Of a stretch of 64,000 nucleotides of DNA, positions 1 to 11,013 are shown piece after piece; the first letter of the stretch is position 1, and every line of letters begins with the position of its first letter. The stretch covers positions 15,555,490-15,619,489 of the forward strand of contig NC_060892.1 in assembly GCF_014805685.1 (NCBI RefSeq), given 5' to 3'. The notes beneath the pieces were generated by a model. It did no database searches, was not told the origin of the DNA, and worked only from the letters and a program-made list of their open reading frames with translations. The translations under genes were made by a program, and so were the position numbers. The stretch comes from Silurus meridionalis (taxonomy: Eukaryota; Chordata; Actinopteri; Siluriformes; Siluridae).

Positions 1-1310
1 CGTGAGATATTATGCAGGAATGTTAGGTCCAAGTTGAAACATATGATCTTTCTAAAATCCATCTCATCTTTGTAAGTCAGAAACAGAAAATGTTTTTTTT
101 TACTAGTTGTATCCTTGTGTGAATAGCTTTGAGTTATTTTAGCTGCCTTCTTTACAAATTAAGCTTCTAACATCACTGGACATAAGCACTTTACTCAGTT
201 GCGAGTAGTGGGTTTAATGGATCCGAGACAAAAACTGTTATTGTTTGATTATTTCAGGCTTACAATAATGGTATATTAAAATAATTAGCTAAATGCTATC
301 TTTTTTATTATAAGCCATGCACATATGTAACATAGATGAAAACTGAACATAGAAGTGACTTACTATTCTTCAAATAAAGTAATAGAATTTGTTAAAATCT
401 AAATAAATAAATAAACAAATAATGCTTTCAGTTTAAAGAAACCCCTGTAGGACACTTTATGAACATTGTGTCTAATACATCAAATAGTATGATAGACATA
501 ACAGAGGTTTTTTTTAATTAAAGCTTTTAACAAAAGAATTTATCTGTTGAAATGGTCTGTGTCTGTAACATACAGTATAATATTTAAAATACTCAAAGTG
601 CTTTCCATCCTGCCATTATGTTCAATTTTGCTCTGTATGACTCAAGTATGCAAACGGCATTTTTTGTCAAATGTAAAACCGCCGTCCTCTAAGACCTTTC
701 TGAAATGTACCGCCTCCTCCTATTTGACATACTAGTTTTATCTACAGTATCTTTTATTTAAATGCTTTTCCCCTTATTTTTTCCGCTAGTCTTTTCCATT
801 ATATATTTTTTCCTCCAGCAGCCTTGAAGTTTAGAAAGGTATGAGGGTGAGTCAAATAAAAAAACATACTATAATAATAATGTGAATTCAGTTTGTACTT
901 GCAAAAGTAAAAAATGCAGTAAAATACTGATACATTGTTCGCAATAGAAACCTTAAACCTGATGGTAATGATTTTTAAATAATCACAAAAGAATAAAGAA
1001 ACAAAGGATTTTTATGTGACGTAGCATTATATATTAATGGAATGCACAAATATATAAAGTGTTATTGCTGTAGCTTTTTTTTCAAAGTAATATGAATGTC
1101 TCAGTGTGGCAGAAAGAATCTAAGCAAAAACATGATGAAGAACGTCATGATTGTGATCTTGTGCAGGTGAAACATCAGGGCTTGTGTGATTCCGGTTGTA
1201 GTTGACAAACTAAGCATTTCTTCAATAAGTCTTCAAAAATACCTTGAAGAATTGGCAGGCAACAAAAGTGCATCACAATAATAATTTCTTTGAAATGTCC
1301 TTACTACTGG

Positions 1311-1312
<2 letters not shown>

Positions 1313-1350
<38 letters not shown>
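1313..1350. repeat. (AG)n microsatellite
   Basis: Perfect AG dinucleotide tract of 19 units followed by TGTG. Confidence 0.97.
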
Positions 1351-1352
<2 letters not shown>

Positions 1353-2025
1353 TGTTGAGATGCCTGACTGGGTGTTCGAGAGCAGCACTGGGACACTCGC
1401 CTTCTCAGCAAGACAAGCTCACACGCTGAGTAGTGTCTCTGGCACTCACAGCACACCTGGTCTCCATTATCTCCCCATTTCACAGGCCTGCACCCCCTAT
1501 CAGGCCGGCCTGGGAACCGGCGCAAACGCTTTCATCCTCCCATCATTAGAGTAAGCAGCCTAGGGTCAGGGCCCTGTCCTAAAGCTCTTTTTTCTCAGCA
1601 GCACACAACAAATGATTTTAGTTAAAAAGTGGAAGAAAAAACGAAAAATGCAGCAGAAAGATATGAAGAAATCTCAAATTAAAAATAGTAATAATATAAG
1701 CAAACTTTGGGAAAATGATTTTAATAAAACTTTACCATGGCTTGTTTCCCAGAGCTGTGTGAAACCTAATGCAGAGTTTTGTGTAACTGAGTCTGTTTTT
1801 AAACCTAGAACAAGAGCAGCTTCCAACAGACACTGTGAACATTCAGGGATGCAGGTGTAATTTAAGACGCTTACACTTAAAAACACACATGACCCGGGAT
1901 TTAAATACGAGTACGGTCGTGCAATGCTGAGTGGTAGATTTATTCTGGTTATTTCGTGGGTATATTCCACTTTATAGCACTCCTCTCAGTGATGGTTGGA
2001 GATATATGGTTCTATATATGATTCT

Positions 2026-2070
2026 CTCTTTCTCTCTTTCTTTCTCTCTCTCTCTCTCTCTTTCTCTCTC
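2026..2070. repeat. Imperfect (CT)n microsatellite
   Basis: Pyrimidine tract of CT units with scattered TTT interruptions, in intergenic DNA. Confidence 0.9.
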
Positions 2071-2776
2071 CTGACTTCCATATGTTCATCTGTTAAATGA
2101 CTTTACCAAACCCCTCTGAAAATCTGAGAAGCCCATTCATGGGAGTAGAAAGCAATGGATAAAGACCGCATGTGAATGGTCTTTGCATTATCATTTTAAG
2201 GTTTTTTTTGCATGGGGAAAAGAAACAGCCATAATGAAGTGTAATGATCCACTCTCTTATGGCACCATATACATCCCAGGCATAAATCTCCACAAACATC
2301 CCAAAGGTTGAAGAAGGTTTCTTCTTCATGTAGAATTCTCAGCACATCCTCTCTTTCTCTCTCTCTTTACATAACATCGCTCTGAGGTTACTGAGATGAC
2401 ACCTAAAGTGAAAACAACTACACATCCATTTCTGCTGAAACGATTTGTTTGGTACTGGAGAAATGAGAGATAGACAGACTGACAGTGAAAGAGACACTGA
2501 GAGAAAGAAATAAAGAAAAGGGCAGCCACATTCCCTACACATATTCTCTTCATTACCGAGGAGAGGGGGGAGCCGATCACTCAATTATTGGCTGCCGTCA
2601 CAGGCTAATATTCCTCCCTGTCAGGCCTGATTTTTGCTCAGTTTTGCTCAGACTCCTTCTGATGGAGCTCATTTCCTGTTAAACAGAACCAGAAGGCGCT
2701 GTGAAAACTGCGACACCTGATCCTGTATCCAGAAGACAGGAAACTCACTGCCAGTGGGCTAATGGCGGCCAGAGCA

Positions 2777-2786
<10 letters not shown>

Positions 2787-2839
<53 letters not shown>
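2787..2839. repeat. (CA)n microsatellite
   Basis: About 26 CA units, preceded by a short CT run at 2778-2786. Confidence 0.97.
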
Positions 2840-2842
<3 letters not shown>

Positions 2843-3151
2843 TGCACGCACAATCCACATTCCCCAGTTTTTCAGACAAAAGAGCAGAGCAGGCAAAACT
2901 TCATGAAATCTGTGAAGTTCAATCACAGCCCACAGGCTGTTTATTGATCCTTAACATAAGAACAGCTGGATTTTTTTTGGAGCGAGCTAACCTGTCATTG
3001 TCTACACAGTGTGATACAATCTCAGATTACAGTATATATATATCACTACATTATTTTTATTCCCATTTATATTTGAAAAAAGTATAACCATTGATCAATT
3101 GCACAAAAGGTTATAATAAAGAATGGCATGGTATTAATAGCAATATGAATA

Positions 3152-3720
3152 ATCTTCTTCTTCTTTTTCTTCTTCTTTCAGCTGCTCCCATTAGTGGTCG
3201 CCACAGCGGATCATCCGTCTCCATACCCCCCCTGCCCTCTACATCTGCCTCTTTCAAACTAAGTACCTGCATGACTTCCCTCACCACATACTTGAACCTC
3301 CTTTTTGGTGTTCCTCTTTTCCTCCTTTCTTATGGCTCCATCCTCAGCATTCTTCTACTGATATACCCCATGTTCCTCCTCTGCACATGTCCAAACCATC
3401 TCAATCTCGCCTCCCTCACCTTGTCCCCAAAACGTCCTACATGCGCTGTCCCTCTAATAAACTCATTTCTAATACTGTCCATCCTCGTCACTACGAATAA
3501 AAACCGCAACATCTTCAGCTCTGCTACCTCCAGCTCCACCTCCTGTCTTTTACTCAATGCCACTGTCTCCAAACCATACAACATCACATGTCTCACCACA
3601 GTCCTATAAACTTTCCCTTTCACTCTTGCAGATACCCTTTTATCACAAATCACTTCTGCCACTCTTCTCCACCCACTCCACCCTGCCTGCACTCTTTTCT
3701 TCACTTCTCCAACACAAGCA
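3152..3720 (-). mobile_element. 3' fragment of an RTE-type LINE, 5' truncated
   Basis: On the minus strand from about 3717 the frame stays open and reads the C-terminal end of a teleost endonuclease/reverse-transcriptase LINE ORF. Characteristic pieces are VKKRVQAGWSGWRRV, RVKGKVYRTVVR, MLYGLETVALSKRQE and ARLRWFGHVQRRN. The frame breaks near 3330. The element ends at 3152 in a GAA-type simple tail (CTT on the plus strand), as expected for the 3' end of this family. Only about 570 bp remain, without endonuclease or catalytic RT core, so it is a dead, 5'-truncated insertion. Its 5' break abuts the AAT/AT microsatellite at 3721. Assignment to the RTE clade comes from remembered family features; the subfamily is not determined. 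Confidence 0.85.
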
Positions 3721-3739
3721 ATAATAATAATAATAATAA

Positions 3740-3817
<78 letters not shown>
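3721..3817. repeat. (AAT)n followed by (AT)n microsatellite
   Basis: About 23 bp of AAT units pass directly into about 73 bp of perfect AT dinucleotides. It lies exactly at the 5' truncation point of the neighbouring minus-strand LINE fragment. Confidence 0.97.
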
Positions 3818-3821
<4 letters not shown>

Positions 3822-4335
3822 TATTTCTCCTGAGATCATCTTCACAGTGGAAAAATATGATTAATTTTAATCCTAACAACATCAAAAGACCAGACTGTTG
3901 CTTTTTATTAGGCATGCAAATTTATGTGGATTTAATTAGATGAAAGACTGCTTTGCATAAATAAATGTAAATGATTGAGGTCCAATACCAAAAATAATTA
4001 AGAATATCAGCAATCAACTGGCAAAGACTGATTGTACTCTCTATTGTTTTTTTTCTATTAACCACCTTATTATTCATTTGCAATGTTTTATTTAAAACTT
4101 TATGGACTCTACAGAAGTTTGGATTTATTTGGTGCAGCTACAAACATATACTGTATTTCTGTAAAGTCGGTAAAAGAATGAATTGTTTGGTGAAATGATT
4201 TTGTGTTTACGTTGTTTGGGACAGGAAATAAATATACTTTTGACTTCCTTTATTTGTCATTCATTAAGAGATTTATTCTTGTCACATTCGATCCCAAGCC
4301 CCATTAAGGAAACGCTGGTTTGAGACGCGAATAAA

Positions 4336-4552
4336 ACTTGGATGGGATGCTGGTCCATCACATGGCACTATGTTCACACTTATTCACACTTTGGAAGACT
4401 TCAGAGCTAACCAGTCACCTGAGAGGTGGGATGAAACTGGAGAACTACGAAAAAAAATCAATATGGACACACACCCAGACTGTAACTTATTGCTCTGAAT
4501 GGAACCAGGGGTCCAAGAGCTGTGGGAAGACAACACTGCCTAATACACTGTA
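4336..4552 (-). mobile_element. Degenerate tRNA-derived SINE, antisense
   Basis: Read on the minus strand, 4552 to about 4490 resembles a tRNA-like SINE head: a weak A-box, then a GGTTCCA-like B-box near 4500. The rest matches the widespread fish SINE body. On the plus strand this appears as GGATGGGATGCTGGTCCATC near 4339, then a TTCACACTTTGG block and a GGTGGGATGAAACTGGAGAA block. It is strongly diverged with internal deletions. Recognition is from memory of fish repeats, so the family name is left open. Confidence 0.5.
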
Positions 4553-4559
4553 TGTTAAT

Positions 4560-7500
4560 AAATGAAAAAACTTGTCAGTATGAGGATTGGGATATCAAAT
4601 TGGACTATTCATCTTATTCTGCCTATCACATTTACATCAGATCAGCATTTAATGGCTTGTTTAAAGCTTGTTTAAAGCTGAAATGTACTTCTTTGCCTCA
4701 TTTAAAGCATGGACTCGTTTCTCCTATTTAAATCTATTATTAGAACCCTCTGTTAAACACCTCTTCTACTGAATCCTCTTCGAACATCATTTCTCCTGAC
4801 AGATGAGATTGAATTAGTCTGACCTGTCTTCGCAACCCAAGTGTAATTTATTTTTTTTTTTTTTTTTACGTCAATAGGGTGAAAAGACACTATGCCACTA
4901 TAACTGAAAATGCCAGAAATGAAAAGAGAGGAAAGAGAAGAATCAATAAAAGAATGCATATGTAATATTATCCTCTCCACACCATCACCATAACTACAAT
5001 CTTATCCCACTCCACCTTTCCAAAATGTTCCCTGACCAAACACTTTTATGTTCAATCATCATGTTGGACTGTGAGTTAGGGATTAGTCCCTAAGATTTGA
5101 AGAAAGATTCTTGGTAAAGGTGACATAGGCACAGTATACAAGCGTACTGGTATCATCAAACAAAAATACATCAATACAAACAAAACAGCCACATTAACTC
5201 AAAAGAATAACATAATGTACAGATGATTCCTGAGAGAAATCATTTGTAACAGTACATTGCTCAAGAGTCTGTGAATTAAATACAAGACTATGGAATAGAG
5301 AATAGTGTTTATATGCTTGTTAAGTGCTACTGAAGTGGCTGTACCAGGGAAGATGCAACAGTCTGTGGTTTTCCTCTAAGTTTCTGTGGTCATAAAGCTG
5401 GTTTCCAAATGGCCAGAGAAATAGCACTTCCCTTTTAAAACAATCCAAGTGATCACTTATGTAAACATGTGCCTTTGCAGTCACACTTACCAAGAGTTCC
5501 TCAAGTAACTTCCTAAACAATTTCTACTTCAAATAAAAAAAGTCTTCAATTGTTACATTTGATTCAATATAACATTTAGAGGTTCTACAAGATGGTCACC
5601 AAAGAAACCTTAACACTGCGTTAACACTTTTAGAAAAGCTGAAATAAAAAAGGAAATGCTCACACATTAACCATAACACCAGCCTTACCTTAACCATAAC
5701 ATTAACCATAAAACCAGCCTTACCTAGTATGATCTGACTTACTAGGCTAGGCTCTGCACTTTTAAAGTTAGCAACATTCAAATACTCACATTTTATTTAT
5801 GCTATGTTACAACTGTGTAATAATTAAATTGTAATATTTTATGTTAATGTTCTTATTAATGTTTATTATTATATATTTTATTTTTGCTTCAACCAAGAGC
5901 TATGATATGAATAGAACAGGAGACCTGCTGTGACCACAGCAGCACATTTTCTACACAAGATCTACACACTGTCCAGTAGGTCCGCATAAAAAAACAAGCA
6001 CGTGTTTTAAAACAACAACAACAAAAAAACCATCAAGGGTGAAAGCAGTCTAAAAAGAGGCTAAACTGAAACTTTTTTGGTGAAAGAGTGTAAGCTTTGT
6101 GCCACTGTACCCAATAAATAATAGGTGTTGAAGCTTATACTTTATCACGCTGGGGGCAAAAGTTGCTCATTTAGAAAAAAGGAGGTCTCTGACACCAGCA
6201 TAGCATTACTACAACTCAAACAGAAGAATCAAGATTTGTAATACCCCTAAGACACAGTCCTCTGCAAGCCTTCTGTGAGAAACACGAGCTTCCTCATGAG
6301 CAAATGGTCTGCTAAGGGGTAACTACATTTGTGCTCAGCGAGGTGGGCCTTTTACCTCCAGGCCACGCAGTGTAAAAGTTGGAGCTCCGTATTAACCTAG
6401 GCGTTAACCTAATTTCACACATTATAGCTTGGAACTGGCATTGGCACAATGCCTCATCTGAACCTCAGTGCCATCTGGTTTAGGGCTGAAAAGGAAGTGT
6501 CTTTTCACGCTGATCCAATTAGAGTGTTTTTAATTTATTCGAGATGTACGGTTGCATGTTAATTGGCTCAGGATGCCAAGTGAATCTGGATCTCTTTCTC
6601 ACCAGGATGGTCCTCCTGATTGGTAAGACAGTGATGGGAGGTATTAAAGCGCCTAATCTGCCTAGGAGACACTTAGAGCATGCTTTGGTCTCTACAGAAG
6701 TGTGTTGTTACAGAGGGAAACACATTGCAGGGGATCCACTGGCACATATATTAAAGAAACTTTTAAACAATACCATCCCTGCAGGCACGACATATTGGAA
6801 ACAGAAGAGCTTATGTACGACGCCTCGGGAAACACGAGCAGGGATGTGGTGAAAAACATGTTTTCAGACATTGGGCCAAATCCCTGCCCACTGACCTTAC
6901 TGTGGATCCTGACACTCTACCCTTTCTGTGGTATCACGTTTCCTCTCGTTGTGTCTAATGTCCTAAATCATACGAGGTGCCAGATGGAAAGGTGCACAAA
7001 GCAAAGAAGGTCTGAAAATTGTTATTAATAATAATAATAATAATCATAATTGTGTGTTATTTTGAGTTTACAGTATAAAATGGGAGAACACAAGGTGGAG
7101 GTTCCCTCCCTTCTCCTCATAGTGAGGAGCGAATGAGGCCTGGCATCCACCCCCTGGTGTTATTCAAGTTTTGTGAGAGCATCTTATTTCATGCAGAGAG
7201 ACATCTTGCATTATAATCAAACCAATATGATGCAACTGTGTCACATTCCTCACAGGAATCTACTGGCTGCTGTTTTTGTAATGAGAGGGGGAAAGAAATA
7301 TTTCTGCAAGGGGTGTAGAGAAATTATCAATCCCGTGTCATGAAGTCTGTACCTATTTTAAAAATAGCAGTATATAAAAATGACAAGGTTAAGGGAACAC
7401 TGTGTCTAGAGAAGCATTATTTTGAATTTTGACAGCGCAGTGAAGATAAAAATACAGTGCTGCGGTATGAAGGCCTTCATCGATAGTTGCAAGCAGAGGC

Positions 7501-8839
7501 AGATTTCCAATGTTGCTCATGTAAGGGGAATAAAAATGTGCCCATGTTGGTTATATAAGCATTGACCATAAAGTGAGTGTCTGTGACAGCAGGACAGAAG
7601 AACACATCTGAATGTAGTACACCCATTGCACAGCTGAAAACCTAATGTTTGTCCTGAGGTTTTTTCCCTACACCATCTGGAAGCATTTCTGTCCCCTCTT
7701 CATAATCAATAACAACCTTATTAAGCATTTAACAGAGCATTGGCTCAAACCAGACATTAAAGTATTTTGTATTTGAGAAATGGGGTTCTGAAAATTGCAA
7801 TCTTTCACAAATCCCTGAACTAAAAACCGTATTCAGAAGAAAGGTTTTAGCTTTGTAAAGATTTCAAGATTCCACAAAACATGGCTAAACCTCTACATCT
7901 ATTAACCAATCTATTAAAAAACATTACTGACAGAACTGTAAAAGTCATTTTACCACAGAATTTATTTTATTTCTTTATTCAGGTAGCATCAGCATGTCAG
8001 AATTTTCAATAATTATTATTTTTTTGAAAGTTTAGAAATAGTCAAAAATTCAAAAAATGTGAAATAACAAAATAATTTTATTGCTTTCGAGAACATTTTT
8101 GGACAGATTTTGGCATTTTTTCTTTCCTACCTCTATATAAATACATTTCAGTTTATGTAAATTTTGTTTTAATTCTATTTTTATGCTGTTAACAGTTGAA
8201 AAAAAGAGTACGTATAAAATCAATATATTTTTCAATTATTTTAAGCAAATACATTATTTGTTGGTATAGAGGATGTTTGTTTTTATACGTATTAGCTTTC
8301 ATAACAGAATAAGATTGCAATATGAAAGTTCTGAATTTGATGAACAGCATCATACACTTAAGCTTTTGTCTCATTGCCTAATTTAAAAGCCACTCGCATC
8401 ATGTTAAACACAAGTTGTATTATTATCTGTTCACACCACTTATCTCTCTACACACTAACATTTTTGAAGAAATAATCAGTAAATTCACTGATCTTGTTTT
8501 TGTTTCATTGCCTGGTTAAGGGGCTTAATTTATTATAAAAAAGGGGGAAATTAACATTTTATTAAACATTTGCCCTGACAAGAGTACGAGTGACTCTTCA
8601 AGCATCATTCTTTATTTAATGATAATATGTTAGTGAGAGCAGAATCACAGATTTCTTTCCAGTCAGGATCTGATTATAAATTAAATTGTTTAGGTTACAG
8701 AATATGAATATTTTCTAAAATTGAATATTTTCAATATATTGAAAATTATGATTATGATCTTTTAACTCCACTGATCTAACTAACATATTTACACTAACAT
8801 CATAGAAAAAATAATTGCTAATTATTCACAAACCGGATC
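4560..8839. other. Intergenic DNA, no gene seen
   Basis: No supported coding region. It contains a T-run at 4850-4868, a 24-bp direct repeat pair at 5666-5724 and an AAT run near 7026. The block at about 6390-6640 is less AT-rich than its surroundings, with several TAAT/ATTA cores, and could be a conserved element (see findings). 7700-8830 is very AT-rich. The frame at 6544-7028 has no recognisable domain and is judged spurious. Confidence 0.55.
5666..5724. repeat. 24-bp direct repeat pair
   Basis: Two copies, 5666-5689 and 5701-5724, differ at one base (ATAACACC versus ATAAAACC inside the unit). The 11-bp spacer is itself part of the unit (TTAACCATAAC), so this looks like a small tandem or replication-slippage array of a 35-bp period. 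Confidence 0.85.
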
Positions 8840-11013
8840 ACCAGAATTCCATACCAGATCGTTCGAGGCCCGGGTTACCCCAGACTGCCACAGATATCGT
8901 TAGCCAACAGGGTACCGGTGGAAATTGGGATACTTTTAACCAAAGGATGAGAAGAAGAAGATGTCTACAGAGGCAGCAGGAAAAGGAGAAGTGTAGGAGA
9001 GTGGAGGTTAGGGTGGGAACTTTAAATGTTGGTTCTATGACTGGTAAAGGGAGAGAGTTAGTTGAAATGATGGAGAGGAGAAAGGTAGACATGTTGTGTG
9101 TTTAGGAGACCAAGTGGAAAGGGAGTAAGACCATAAACATTGGAGGTGGGTTTTTAAACTGTTCTACCATGGTGTGGATGGAAAGAGAAATGCTTTAGGG
9201 GTGATTCTAAAGGAAGAGTGTACCTAGGCAAATTTCAATGGGCATGTTAGTGAATTGAAAAGAGGTGATGGGGAGGTGATGGTAGGTATGGTCTTAATGA
9301 GACAAATGTATAAGGGCAGATAATGGTAGATTTTGCTAAAAGGATGGAAATGGCACTGGTAGAAACTTATTTTAAGAAGAAGAAGGCGCATAGGGAAAGA
9401 GTGGAGGAAGGTGCAAACAGGACACTATGTTCTATGTGGGAGATGCAAACTAAAGGAGATTGGAGACTGTAAGGTGTTGGCAGGGGACAGTGTAGCTACA
9501 CAGCATTGAATAGTGGTCTGTAGGGTGGTTTTGGAGGTGAAGAAGAGGAGGAGAGTGAAGACTGAAAGAAGAATTAGATGGTGAAAACTGAAGAAGAAAG
9601 GCTGTAGCGTGAGGTTCAGGGAAGAGGTCAGACGGGCTCGGTGGTTTTGAAGAGGTGCTGGGTGGTTGGGAAACTACTACAGAAGTGATAAGAGAGACTG
9701 CTAGAAAGGTACTTTCCCAGATGAGGATGGGTTTCCTTTTGAGTCTGGTTCCTCTCAAGGTTTCTTCCTTATGCCATCTCGGGGAGTTTTTTCCCTTGCC
9801 ACATTCACCACCGGCTTGCTCATCAGGGACAAACGTACTCTTATAACGAACATCTTATTCATTTTTATCACCACATTATCTGTGTAAAGCTGCTTTAAGA
9901 CAATGTTCATTGTTGAAAGCGCTATAGAAATAAAAATGAATCGAATTGAATTGAATACTTGGTGTGATATCTGGAAATAGAAAGGAAGACAAAGAGACGT
10001 GGTGGTGAAATGAGGAAGTGCAGGACAGCATAAGGAGAAAGAGGTTGGTCAAACAGAATTGGGATCGACAGAGAGATGAGAAAAGTAGGCAGGAATACAA
10101 GAAGGCATGGCAGCAGGTGAAGAGGGATGTGGCAAAAGGAAAAGCTAATAAAAAGGCATACGAAGTGCTGTATGAGAGGTTGGAAACTAAGGAGAGAGAA
10201 AAGCCTTTGTACCGATTGGCCAGGCAGAGGGACCGAGCTGGGAAGGATGTGCTGCAATTTAGAGCATTGAAGGATGGAAATGGAAATATGTTGACTAGTG
10301 AGGAGAGTGTGTTAAGAAGGTGGAGGGAGTGTTTTGAGCAGCTGATGAAAGAGGAAAATAAGAGAGAGAGAGGGTTGGATGATGTGGAGATGGTGATGCA
10401 GGAAGTGGATAGGATTAGTAAGGAGAAAGTGGGAGAAGAGATTAAGAGAATGAAGAGTGGAAAGTCGGTTGGACCAGATGACATACTGGTAGAAGTGTGA
10501 AGATGTTTAGGAGAGATGGCAGTGGAGTTTTTAACCAGATTGTTCTAAAAGATTTTGAAGGGTGAGAAGATGCCTGAGGAATGGAGAAAGAGTGTGCTGG
10601 TACCGAACTTTAAGCATAAGGGAGATGTGCAGACCTGCAGTAACTACAGGGGAATAAAGGTGATGAAGTTATGGGAAAGAGTAGTGGAAGCCAGGCTGAG
10701 AAAAGAGGTGACCATCTGTGAGCAACAGTATGGTTTCATGATGAGGAAGAGCACCACAGATGCCTTATTTGCTTTAAAAATGTTGATGGAGAAGTATAGA
10801 GAAGGTCAGGCAGAAGAGGTGCTGAAAGTGGATGGATTTAAATACCTGGGGTTAACAGTGCAAAGTAATGGAGAGTGTGTTAGGGAAGCGAAAAAAAGAG
10901 TGCAGGCAGGGTGGAGTGGGTGGAGAAGAGTGACAGGAGTGATTTGTGATAGAAGAGTATCTGTGAGAGTAAAAGGGAAGGTTTATAGGACTGTGGTGAG
11001 ACCTGTGATGTTG
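8840..11013 (+). mobile_element. Degenerate RTE-type LINE with internal deletion
   Basis: About 2.2 kb of a non-LTR retrotransposon. Its 5' part starts near 8840. The endonuclease begins at about 8990 with VEVRVGTLNVGSMTGKGREL and is interrupted by TAG at 9103-9105. An open stretch at 10018-10500 ends with RMKSGKSVGPDDILVEV, and the next frame (from 10555) carries MPEEWRKSVLVPNFKHKGDV, SNYRGIKV and CEQQYGFMMRKSTTDALFAL. Near 10811 the sequence jumps from EKYREGQ directly to VDGFKYLG, so the central RT palm, where the YADD-type catalytic motif lies in this family, is missing. The copy stops at about 11013 inside the RPVMLY motif. A retroposon interrupts it at 9715-9955. It cannot encode active enzyme. 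RTE clade is inferred from family knowledge. Confidence 0.88.
9715..9955 (+). mobile_element. 241-bp retroposon nested in the LINE
   Basis: Insertion inside the LINE ORF, between codons that originally read K-V-L-G-V. It is flanked by a 5-bp direct duplication TACTT (9710-9714 and 9956-9960). Its right end is a tail of the form AAATGAATCGAATTGAATTG, preceded by the motif GCTGCTTTAAGACAATG and AAGCGCTATAGAAATAAA. This 3' region is shared by many fish L2-like LINEs and their SINE partners. No ORF. The duplication and the LINE reading frame on both sides fix the boundaries almost to the base. Confidence 0.85.

Larger units (their letters stand above)
1..3151. other. 3'-flanking intergenic DNA, no gene seen
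   Basis: AT-rich sequence with many short stop-interrupted frames and no codon-like or splice-bounded reading frame on either strand. It contains the three microsatellites listed separately (GA at 1313, CT at 2026, CA at 2787). The frames covering those tracts translate only to dipeptide repeats and are not genes. It lies beyond the inferred 3' end of zfhx3. Confidence 0.6.

Noticed and set aside
2638..2947. Overlapping frames rich in HTHTHT, CVCVCV or SLSLSL in several places (also 34260-34724, 38938-39361, 42299-42917, 44603-44977, 47465-47985)
   Set aside because: They are translations of CA and GA microsatellites; no domain, no splice sites, present on both strands.
3588..3915. Frames reading YIYIYI (also 63479-63778)
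   Set aside because: Translations of AT dinucleotide arrays.
6544..7028. Two overlapping frames of about 105 residues
   Set aside because: No domain, no splice or promoter context, and overlap each other in different frames.
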